64,000 nt of DNA from PALSA-612 sp035652235. GTDB lineage: Bacteria > Actinomycetota > Thermoleophilia > Gaiellales > Gaiellaceae. The stretch is from positions 124,001-188,000 of the forward strand of contig DASREE010000008.1 of assembly GCA_035652235.1 (NCBI GenBank). Reading direction: 5' to 3'. Below, piece after piece: positions 8,249 through 15,090 of the stretch; positions within the stretch are counted from its first letter, which is position 1, and each line of letters opens with the position of its first letter. Position numbers and translations under genes: made by a program. Below the pieces are notes generated by a model. It saw nothing but the letters and a program-made list of their open reading frames with translations, was not told the DNA's origin and made no database searches.

Positions 8249-8773
8249 ATGCGACTTCTGACTCGCGCGGGCGCCTGCGCCCTGCTCGCGGCCGCGCTCG
8301 CCGGCTGCGGCGGCGGGGGTGGCGGCGGGGTGCCGGCCGAGCAGACGGTGCGGGCCGCCCACTTCCGCTTCGCCGCGCCGGCGGACTGGAAGACGACGCG
8401 AACGGCGCACAGCGTGTCGCTGGGGCCGAAGGCGAGCCCGGCCGAGCTCGTGTCCGTGTCCGTCTTCCCGCTCATCCGTGCCTACACGCCGGCGCTCTTC
8501 CCCAAGGTGGTCGGTGAGCTCGACCGCACCGCAGCCACGCTCGCGGCCGACCTCGGCGGGAAGGTGGAGCGCGGGGAGACGGTGCAGGTGGCGGGCATCC
8601 GCTCGCGCCAGTACGTGCTCGCCTACAGCCGGGACGGCAGCGACCTGCGGCAGCGGCTCACCTTCGTCCTGCGCGGCAAGACCGAGTTCCAGCTGCTCTG
8701 CCGCTGGGCTGCCTCGGGCTCCGAGCCCGAGGCGTGTGCCAGGCTGACCGAGAGCTTCCGCCTGCGCGGGTAG
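8249..8773 (+). CDS. Small lipoprotein
   Basis: 174 residues. The N-terminus MRLLTRAGACALLAAALAGC is a lipoprotein signal with lipobox LAGC and lipidated C20, followed by a glycine run. The mature part is a compact domain with FRFAAPADWKTTR and AGIRSRQYVLAYS, similar in character to PsbP/DUF1795-like lipoproteins, but no family is assigned with confidence. ATG 8249 is chosen because it begins the lipoprotein signal. TACGAG lies 12 nt upstream. Confidence 0.7.
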   Translation: MRLLTRAGACALLAAALAGCGGGGGGGVPAEQTVRAAHFRFAAPADWKTTRTAHSVSLGPKASPAELVSVSVFPLIRAYTPALFPKVVGELDRTAATLAADLGGKVERGETVQVAGIRSRQYVLAYSRDGSDLRQRLTFVLRGKTEFQLLCRWAASGSEPEACARLTESFRLRG

Positions 8774-8812
8774 CGACGAGGGCCGCGCGGCGACCGGCCC
8801 GGCCCGTCGCCG

Positions 8813-8938
8813 CTGAACACGCGCGCGGGAAGTGCGATCGTCTGGACCGGCTCGCGCCTGATCGCCTGGAGCGGCTCCCTCTACGAGCGCTTCAACCCGG
8901 TGCCGAACGATGGCGCCGAGCTCGACCTGACGGGCTGA
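8813..8938 (+). pseudogene. Possible C-terminal relic of a kelch-like repeat protein
   Basis: An open stretch of about 41 codons without a start reads AIVWTGSRLIAWSG, then DGAELDLTG and a stop. The VWTGSRLIVWGG pattern is typical of secreted actinobacterial kelch-type repeats. No upstream part of such a gene is present, so this looks like a decaying remnant. It is short, and could be chance. Confidence 0.35.
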
Positions 8939-8956
8939 GGCCGGGCCGGTCCGCGC

Positions 8957-11374
8957 TCAGCGGCGGCCGGTCGCGGCGCGGCGCTCCGGCGTCGCCGCCG
9001 CCCGAGGGCGCTTCGTCTGCCGGGCGCCGTCGAAGGCGGCGGCGAGCACGTCGTCCACCGTGTCGGCGAGCACGAACGTGAGCTCTTCGCGCGCGGCCGG
9101 CGGCAGCTCGGCCAGATCGGGCTCGTTCTCGCGCGGCAGGATGACCTTCGACACCCCGGCCCGCTGCGCCGCCAGCACTTTGTCGCGGACGCCTCCGATT
9201 TGCAGCACCTGGCCGGTGAGCGTGATCTCGCCGGTCATCGCCACCTCGCTCGAGACAGGCTCGCCGCGCGCGAGCGAGACGAGCGCCGTCGCGATCGTGA
9301 TCCCCGCCGACGGGCCGTCCTTCGGGACGGCGCCCGCCGGCACGTGCACGTGCACGTCGTGCTGCGAGAACCAGGCCGGGTCGATGCCGAGCCTGTCCGC
9401 GTGACTGCGCACCCAGGAGAGCGCCGCCTGGGCCGACTCCTGCATCACCTCGCCGAGCTGGCCGGTGATGGTCAGCTTGCCCTGGCCCGGGTAGGCGGTC
9501 GCCTCGATGAACAGCACGTCGCCGCCGACGGCGGTGACGGCGAGCCCGGTGGCGACGCCGGGATCCGACGTGCGCCTGCGCACCTCGCCGGCGAAGCGGC
9601 GCGGGCCGAGCCACTCGCGCGCCCGCTTCTCGTCGATGCGCGTCCTGCGCGCACGGCCCTCCGCGACCTGGCGGGCGGCCTTGCGGAAGAGGTCGGCGAT
9701 GCGGCGCTCCAGCCCGCGCACGCCCGCCTCGCGCGTGTACTCGCGGACGATCATGCGCAGCACCCTGTCCGTCACCTCGATCTTTGTCGCCTCGAGGCCG
9801 TGGGCGTCGAGCTGCTTGGGCACGAGGTAGCGCCGGGCGATGTGCAGCTTCTCCTCCTCCGTGTAGCCGGCGAGCTCGATCACGTCCATCCGGTCGAGCA
9901 GCGGCCCCGGGATCGTCTCGACCTGGTTGGCGGTGCAGATGAACAGCACCTTGGACAGGTCGAACGGAAGATCGAGGTAGTGGTCGCGGAAGGCGGTGTT
10001 CTGCTGCGGGTCGAGCACCTCGAGCATCGCGCTCGCCGGGTCGCCGCGCCAGTCCGCGCCCATCTTGTCGATCTCGTCGATCATGAACACCGGGTTCTTC
10101 GACTCGGCGTCGCGGATCGCGCGGATGATCGTGCCCGGCATCGCCCCGATGTAGGTGCGTCGGTGGCCGCGGATCTCCGACTCGTCGCGGATGCCGCCGA
10201 CGGAGATGCGCACGAACTGCCGCCCGAGCGCCCGCGCGATCGACTGGCCGAGCGACGTCTTCCCCACGCCGGGCGGGCCGACGAAGCAGAGGATCTGCCC
10301 GGACACGTCGCCTTTCAGCTTGCCGACAGCGAGGAACTCCAGGATCCGCTCCTTCACCTTGTCCAGGTCGTAGTGGTCGGCGTCGAGCACCTGCCGCGCC
10401 TGCTCGAGGTCGAGGTTGTCCGGGGTCGTCGCGTTCCACGGCAGCGACAGGATCCACTCCAGGTAGGTGCGGATGACGCCGTACTCGGCTGCCGCCGGCG
10501 GCAGCTTCTCGAGCCGGGAAAGCTCGCGACTCGCTGCCTTCAGCGCCTCCTCCGGCAGGCCCGCCTCGCCGATGCGCGTGCGCAGCTCCTCGATCTCCGC
10601 CTGCTCGTCGTCGCCCTCGCCGAGCTCCCGCTGGATCGCCTTTAGCTGCTGGCGCAGGAAGTACTCGCGCTGCGTCTTGCCGAGCTCCGACTCGACCTCC
10701 GACTGGATCTTCGAGCCGAGCTCGAACACCTCGAGCTCGCGTGTCAGGATCGTCGCCGTCTCGCGGAGCCGCTGCTCCACGTCCACGAGCTCGAGCAGGT
10801 GCTGCTTCTCGGCTGTCTCCAGCCGCAGCGTCGAGGCGACGAGGTAGGTGAGGATCCCCGGATCGTCGACGTTCGCCGCGGCGAGCTGCAGCTCGTCGGG
10901 GAGCGTCGGGACGAGCTCGACGACGCGCGCGAACTGGTTCTGCACCGTCCGGGTCAGCGCCTCGACCTCCTTGCTCTCGACCAGCACGTCCGGGAGGTCG
11001 GCGAACTCGCCGACGGGGTACGGCTCCTCGCGCATGCGCCGCACGAGGCGGATGCGCTTGACGCCCTGGACGAGGATGCGCAGCGTGCCGTCCGGGATGC
11101 GCATCAGCCGGTGCACGATCGCCGCCGTGCCGATCTCGTAGACGTCGTCGAACCCGGGCTGCTCCGCCTCCGCCTTCCGCACGGTGAGCAGCGCGAGCAT
11201 GCGGTTCCCGGAGACGACGTCGTCGATCAGCTTGATCGAGCGCTCCTGTCCGATCGCGAGCGGCGTCATCGACTGCGGGAAGACGACCGTCTCCTTGAGC
11301 GGCAGGACCGGCAGGGTCGTCGGGATCTCGAGCTCGTGCTCGAGCCCGTGCCCTTCGCCGGCGAGCTCGCTCAT
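8957..11374 (-). CDS. lon: ATP-dependent protease Lon
   Basis: 805 residues, full length. It has an N-terminal LON substrate-binding domain (TLPVLPLKETVVFPQS), a coiled-coil region, and an AAA+ domain with Walker A GPPGVGKTS near 366-374 and Walker B VFMIDEIDK. The C-terminal protease carries the catalytic dyad S689 (KDGPSAGI) and K732 (RDKVLAA), 43 residues apart as expected. Lon degrades misfolded and regulatory proteins in the cytosol. ATG 11374 overlaps the stop of the small heat-shock gene (ATGA), so chaperone and protease are co-translated. The longer frame upstream is the shadow of hsp20. Confidence 0.96.
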   Translation of the reverse strand: MSELAGEGHGLEHELEIPTTLPVLPLKETVVFPQSMTPLAIGQERSIKLIDDVVSGNRMLALLTVRKAEAEQPGFDDVYEIGTAAIVHRLMRIPDGTLRILVQGVKRIRLVRRMREEPYPVGEFADLPDVLVESKEVEALTRTVQNQFARVVELVPTLPDELQLAAANVDDPGILTYLVASTLRLETAEKQHLLELVDVEQRLRETATILTRELEVFELGSKIQSEVESELGKTQREYFLRQQLKAIQRELGEGDDEQAEIEELRTRIGEAGLPEEALKAASRELSRLEKLPPAAAEYGVIRTYLEWILSLPWNATTPDNLDLEQARQVLDADHYDLDKVKERILEFLAVGKLKGDVSGQILCFVGPPGVGKTSLGQSIARALGRQFVRISVGGIRDESEIRGHRRTYIGAMPGTIIRAIRDAESKNPVFMIDEIDKMGADWRGDPASAMLEVLDPQQNTAFRDHYLDLPFDLSKVLFICTANQVETIPGPLLDRMDVIELAGYTEEEKLHIARRYLVPKQLDAHGLEATKIEVTDRVLRMIVREYTREAGVRGLERRIADLFRKAARQVAEGRARRTRIDEKRAREWLGPRRFAGEVRRRTSDPGVATGLAVTAVGGDVLFIEATAYPGQGKLTITGQLGEVMQESAQAALSWVRSHADRLGIDPAWFSQHDVHVHVPAGAVPKDGPSAGITIATALVSLARGEPVSSEVAMTGEITLTGQVLQIGGVRDKVLAAQRAGVSKVILPRENEPDLAELPPAAREELTFVLADTVDDVLAAAFDGARQTKRPRAAATPERRAATGRR

Positions 11375-11871
11375 CGCAGCGCCCTCACCTCGATCGACAC
11401 GCGCTCGCGCGGCTTGGCTGCGGGGGCGACCGGGAGCACGATCACGAGCAGCCCGCGCTCGTAGGTCGCCCGCGCCCTGTCCGGGTCGATCGGCTCGGGC
11501 AGGGCGATGCGGCGCTCGAAGTGCTCGTACTCGATCTCCAGCCGGTAGTAGGAGAGCCGGCGGTCCGGATGCGGCCGGCGGCGCTCGCCGGCGACGACGA
11601 GCGCCTGCTCGGCGACGACCACGTGCACGTCCGCGGGATCGACCCCGGCGAGGTCGACGACGACGCGCAGCTCGGCAGGCTCCTCCGTGCGGATGACGTC
11701 GATCTTGGGCCGGAAGCCGCGGCGCACGCCCGAGAAGCGGGGCCCGTGCCAGAGCTCCGTGAACATCTCGCCCAGCTCGATCTCGAGCCGCTCGATGTCG
11801 TCGGGTCGTGCGATGCGAGAAGCGTACCGGCCGGCTGGCGTCCCGGACGCGCCTGCGGTTGGAAGTAGCAT
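11371..11871 (-). CDS. Small heat-shock protein Hsp20
   Basis: 166 residues if the ATG at 11871 is used. The alpha-crystallin domain is clear (RPKIDVIRTEEPAELRV through LPEPIDPDRARATYERGLL). Hsp20 proteins hold unfolded clients for refolding or degradation. The stop overlaps the lon start, placing both in one heat-stress unit. The ATG at 11871 overlaps the divergent rmlA -10 box and has no promoter of its own. An in-frame ATC at 11814, 6 nt after TACGCT, would give a leaderless protein of 147 residues starting just before PDDIERLE; see findings. Confidence 0.85.
   Translation of the reverse strand: MLLPTAGASGTPAGRYASRIARPDDIERLEIELGEMFTELWHGPRFSGVRRGFRPKIDVIRTEEPAELRVVVDLAGVDPADVHVVVAEQALVVAGERRRPHPDRRLSYYRLEIEYEHFERRIALPEPIDPDRARATYERGLLVIVLPVAPAAKPRERVSIEVRALR
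11821..11826 (-). promoter_or_regulatory. Candidate -10 box for hsp20-lon
   Basis: TACGCT on the minus strand inside the annotated 5' end of hsp20; 6 nt later comes an in-frame ATC codon rather than a usual start. Confidence 0.35.
11866..11871 (+). promoter_or_regulatory. -10 box of rmlA operon
   Basis: TAGCAT, 8 nt before the GTG at 11880. Confidence 0.55.
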
Positions 11872-11879
11872 CCACGGCC

Positions 11880-12623
11880 GTGAAGGGCGTCGTCCTCGCC
11901 GGGGGCACCGGGTCGCGGCTCGATCCGCTGACCCGGATTACGAACAAGCATCTGCTGCCGATCTACGACAAGCCGATGGTCGTGTACGCGATCGAGGCGC
12001 TCGTCGGCGCCGGCATCGACGAGATCATGCTCGTCACGGGCGGCACGCACGCCGGCGAGTTTTTCCGCCTGTTCGGCAACGGCCGCGAGCACGGCGTCGA
12101 CCGCCTGCAGTACGCCTACCAGGAGAAGCCGGGCGGGATCGCGGAGGCGCTCGGCCTCGCCGAACACTTCGTCGACCGCGGCCAGGTCGTCGTCATGCTC
12201 GCCGACAACGTCTTCGAGCGCTCCCTCGTCCCCGTCGTCGAGCGGTTCCGCGGCCAGGAGTACGGGGCACGGATCCTGCTCTCGCGCGAGGACGACCCGG
12301 AGCACCTCCGCCACCTCGGCGTCCCGGAGCTCGACGACGACGGCCGGATCGTCCGCATCGTCGAGAAGCCGGCGGCGCCGCCGAGCCCGTACGCGGTCAC
12401 CGGCGTGTACTTCTACGACAGCGCCGTCTGGGACGTGCTGCCGACGCTCGAGCCGTCCGGCCGCGGCGAGCTCGAGATCACCGACGTCAACAACTGGTAC
12501 GTCGAGCAGGGAGCGATGGAGTACGACGTGCTCGAGGGGTTCTGGGGCGACGCGGGCGAGTCGATCGACGCCTACTACGCCGTCAACGACTTCGTGCGCC
12601 GGAACGGCGCCAACAAACGGTGA
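11880..12623 (+). CDS. rmlA: Glucose-1-phosphate thymidylyltransferase (short form)
   Basis: 247 residues. The nucleotide-binding signature GGTGSRLDPLT sits near residues 8-18, followed by NKHLLPIYDKPMVVY. It couples dTTP and glucose 1-phosphate to dTDP-glucose, the first step to dTDP-L-rhamnose. It lacks the last 40 or so residues of proteobacterial RmlA, like other short forms in actinobacteria and archaea. GTG 11880 follows TAGCAT by 8 nt. Its stop overlaps the rmlC start, beginning the coupled rmlA-rmlC-rmlD run. Confidence 0.92.
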   Translation: MKGVVLAGGTGSRLDPLTRITNKHLLPIYDKPMVVYAIEALVGAGIDEIMLVTGGTHAGEFFRLFGNGREHGVDRLQYAYQEKPGGIAEALGLAEHFVDRGQVVVMLADNVFERSLVPVVERFRGQEYGARILLSREDDPEHLRHLGVPELDDDGRIVRIVEKPAAPPSPYAVTGVYFYDSAVWDVLPTLEPSGRGELEITDVNNWYVEQGAMEYDVLEGFWGDAGESIDAYYAVNDFVRRNGANKR

Positions 12624-13087
12624 TCGACGGGCTGATCAGGGTCCCGCTCAGGCGCTTCGCCGACGAGCGCGGGTGGCTGATGGAGCTGCGGCGTGAGTCG
12701 GCGCTGCCGAAGCCGACGCGGCAGACGAACGTGTCCTTCTCGCGAAAGGGCGTGATCCGCGGCCTGCACTACCACGAGCGCGGCCAGGACGACCTCTTCG
12801 TCTGCCTGCAGGGGACGGCGCGAGTCGTCGTCCTCGACCGCTCGACGGGTGAGACCTATTGCGAGGACATCGGCGACGACAACCCGGTCGCCGTCTACAT
12901 CCCAGGCCGGCACGCGCACGGCTTCGAGGCGCTCACCGACGTTCTCTTCTGCTACCACGTGACGGAGGAGTACGACCCGGTCGACCCGGACGAGCACGGT
13001 GTCTGCTGGGCCGACCCGCGCGTCGACCACCTGTGGAGCACGCGATCGCCGATTCTCTCGGCGCGCGACGCGGCCGCGTGCTGCTGA
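12620..13087 (+). CDS. rmlC: dTDP-4-dehydrorhamnose 3,5-epimerase family protein
   Basis: 155 residues, a single cupin domain (GVIRGLHYHERGQDDLF, with catalytic-type histidine in LHYH). RmlC converts dTDP-4-keto-6-deoxyglucose to dTDP-4-keto-L-rhamnose. It is shorter than classical RmlC (about 180-200 residues) and lacks the C-terminal arm, so a related sugar-ketoisomerase or epimerase role is not excluded. The pathway context (rmlA upstream, rmlD downstream) favours rhamnose. GTG 12620 overlaps the rmlA stop. Confidence 0.85.
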   Translation: MIDGLIRVPLRRFADERGWLMELRRESALPKPTRQTNVSFSRKGVIRGLHYHERGQDDLFVCLQGTARVVVLDRSTGETYCEDIGDDNPVAVYIPGRHAHGFEALTDVLFCYHVTEEYDPVDPDEHGVCWADPRVDHLWSTRSPILSARDAAACC

Positions 13088-13857
13088 CGGGGGCGGACGG
13101 CCAGCTCGGCCGCGCGCTGGCGGAGGTGTTCCCGGAGGCGGTCGCCCTGACCCGCGCCGACTGGGACGTGACCTCCCCGCCCCCGTCCAGCCTTGTAACA
13201 GACTGTCACTTGGTGCTGCACGCTGCGGCGTGGACGGACGTCGACGGCGCCGAGGCGGATTCCGAGGGCGCGGCGCGCGTCAACGTCGAGGGGACGCGGC
13301 GGATCGTCGGGCTTGGCGCGCCGGTCGTCTACTACTCCACGGACTACGTCTTCGACGGCGAGAAGCGATCCCCGTACGTCGAGTCCGACCCCGTGCGGCC
13401 GCTGTCTGTCTACGGCCGCTCGAAGCTCGCCGGCGAGCGGGAGGTGCGAGACGGCTGGGTCGTCCGCTCCTCCTGGCTGTTCGGCTGGACGGGCCGGAAC
13501 TTCGTCCGCACCATGCTCGCGCTCGCCGCGGAGCGCGACGAGGTGGCGGTCGTGGACGACCAGCGCGGCTGCCCCACGTACGTCGGACACCTCGCGGCGG
13601 CGACGCGGACGATCCTCATGCTGCCCTACGGCCTCTACCATGTCGCTGCAGACGGCGACTGCACCTGGGCCGAGTTCGCCGAGGCGATCTTCGCCGAGGC
13701 GGGGATCCACTGCCGGGTGCGCCGGATCTCCAGCGAGGAGCTCGCGCGACCGGCCCGCCGGCCCGCCTACTCGGTGCTCCGAAGCGAGCGGCCGGGGGCG
13801 CCGCGCCTGCCGCACTGGCGCGAGGGCCTGCGCGCCTGTCTGGCCCGCATGGCCTGA
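13078..13857 (+). CDS. rmlD: dTDP-4-dehydrorhamnose reductase
   Basis: 259 residues, an extended short-chain dehydrogenase with TGADGQLGRAL, YYSTDYVFDG and the YGRSK catalytic pair. It performs the final NAD(P)H-dependent reduction to dTDP-L-rhamnose. The start is ambiguous: GTG 13078 gives MLLTGADGQLG directly, while GTG 13033 would add 15 residues. Either way it overlaps the rmlC 3' end. The palindromic repeat at 13191-13213 lies within this coding sequence, encoding LVTDCHLV. Confidence 0.9.
   Translation: MLLTGADGQLGRALAEVFPEAVALTRADWDVTSPPPSSLVTDCHLVLHAAAWTDVDGAEADSEGAARVNVEGTRRIVGLGAPVVYYSTDYVFDGEKRSPYVESDPVRPLSVYGRSKLAGEREVRDGWVVRSSWLFGWTGRNFVRTMLALAAERDEVAVVDDQRGCPTYVGHLAAATRTILMLPYGLYHVAADGDCTWAEFAEAIFAEAGIHCRVRRISSEELARPARRPAYSVLRSERPGAPRLPHWREGLRACLARMA
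13195..13209. repeat. Palindromic repeat copy 1 (GTAACAGACTGTCAC)
   Basis: One mismatch from the 15-bp palindrome GTAACAGACTGTTAC found twice more in the window; this copy is inside rmlD. Confidence 0.6.
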
Positions 13858-13881
13858 CCGGCCGCGTCCCCAAACGTCGTA

Positions 13882-13902
13882 CCCCGGGGTCGGCCCGGGG
13901 TC
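13882..13902. repeat. GC-rich tandem CCCGGGGTC, REP-like
   Basis: CCCGGGGTC occurs at 13883-13891 and 13894-13902 between rmlD and rmlB, followed by CAGACGCCGGTGTC. This resembles dispersed intergenic REP-type sequence in actinobacteria; only one locus is seen here. Confidence 0.4.
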
Positions 13903-13934
13903 AGACGCCGGTGTCGCGAGCTGCGAGTGGCGAC

Positions 13935-13940
13935 TACGCT
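13935..13940 (+). promoter_or_regulatory. -10 box of rmlB
   Basis: TACGCT, 6 nt before the GTG at 13947. Confidence 0.55.
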
Positions 13941-13946
13941 TCGGCC

Positions 13947-14933
13947 GTGCGCGTGCTCGTGACAGGTGGGGCCGGCTTCATCGGCTCGCACTTCGTGCGG
14001 CGCCTCGCCGAGCAGGGCGAGGAGGTGGTCGTGCTGGACAAGCTGACCTACGCCGGCAACCGCGCCAACCTCGAGGGCGTCGACCACGAGTTCCACCACG
14101 GCGACATCGCCGACGCCGGCGCGGTCGCGGCGGCGGCGGCGGGCTGCGAGGCCGTCGTCAACTTCGCCGCCGAGACGCACGTCGATCGCTCGATCCTCGG
14201 GCCGGCCGAGTTCATCGTCACCGACGTGCTCGGGACGCAGGTGCTGCTCGACTACGCGCGTCAACACGGGATCCGCCACGTACAGGTCTCGACGGACGAG
14301 GTCTACGGGGACGTGCCGCTCGATGCGCCCGCCTGCCTCGAGGACGCGCCTCTGCGTCCCTCCAGCCCGTACTCCGCCTCCAAGGCCGGCGGCGACATGC
14401 AGGTGCTGGCCTACGTTCGCACGTACGGCGTCGACGCCTGCATCACCCGCGGGGCGAACACGTACGGCCCTCGGCAGTACCCCGAGAAGTTCCTCCCTCT
14501 GTTCGTGACGAACGCCCTCGACGGCGAGCCGCTGCCGGTGTACGGCGACGGGCGCCAGCGCCGCGAGTGGCTGCATGTGGACGACCACTGCGCCGCCATC
14601 GAGCTCGTCCTCCGGGAAGGCGCGAGGGGCGAGATCTACAACGTCGGCGGCCAGGAGCGGGAGAACATGGACGTCGTCCGCGCGGTGCTCGAGCTGACCG
14701 GCGCCTCGCCCGACCTCGTCCGGCACGTCGAGGACCGCCCGGGGCACGACCGCCGCTACTCGGTCGACTCGTCGAAGCTCGCCGGGCTGGGCTGGCGCCC
14801 CCGCCGCGCGCTCGCCGACGGCCTGCGCGAGACCGTCGACTGGTACCGCGAGAACCGTGCCTGGTGGGAGCCGATCAAGTCCGGCGAGTACCGGGAGTAC
14901 TACGCCCGCCAGTACGCACGGCGGCTCGGGTAG
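13947..14933 (+). CDS. rmlB: dTDP-glucose 4,6-dehydratase
   Basis: 328 residues. N-terminal TGGAGFIGSHF binds NAD; VSTDEVYGD, YSASKAGGD (catalytic Tyr and Lys) and RGANTYGPRQYPEKF are RmlB hallmarks. It converts dTDP-glucose to dTDP-4-keto-6-deoxyglucose. GTG 13947 follows TACGCT by 6 nt, so rmlB can be transcribed separately from rmlACD even though it lies only 89 bp downstream. The longer open frame upstream has no protein-like sequence. Confidence 0.95.
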   Translation: MRVLVTGGAGFIGSHFVRRLAEQGEEVVVLDKLTYAGNRANLEGVDHEFHHGDIADAGAVAAAAAGCEAVVNFAAETHVDRSILGPAEFIVTDVLGTQVLLDYARQHGIRHVQVSTDEVYGDVPLDAPACLEDAPLRPSSPYSASKAGGDMQVLAYVRTYGVDACITRGANTYGPRQYPEKFLPLFVTNALDGEPLPVYGDGRQRREWLHVDDHCAAIELVLREGARGEIYNVGGQERENMDVVRAVLELTGASPDLVRHVEDRPGHDRRYSVDSSKLAGLGWRPRRALADGLRETVDWYRENRAWWEPIKSGEYREYYARQYARRLG

Positions 14934-14987
14934 CCCGCCGGCGCCTCGTCCCAGGCTGCCTTCTGTCCGCCCGGCGAAGCCGGCGGG
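14934..14987 (+). terminator. Possible stem-loop after rmlB
   Basis: CCCGCCGGC at 14934-14942 can pair perfectly with GCCGGCGGG at 14979-14987, with a 36-nt loop that itself contains a smaller hairpin. There is no T-tract. Confidence 0.35.
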
Positions 14988-15008
14988 AAGGAACTCGATC
15001 CGCGATCG

Positions 15009-15040
15009 CCAACTCCGAACAGCCCCAACTCCGAACAGGC
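15009..15040. repeat. 16-bp tandem duplication
   Basis: CCAACTCCGAACAG followed by two bases occurs twice, at 15009-15024 and 15025-15040, upstream of the SpoIID-subtilisin gene. Confidence 0.7.
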
Positions 15041-15090
15041 TGCTCAGAGCCGGTTTCCGCTAGCCTCAGTGAGCCCGCCGCCCCGGGCTC

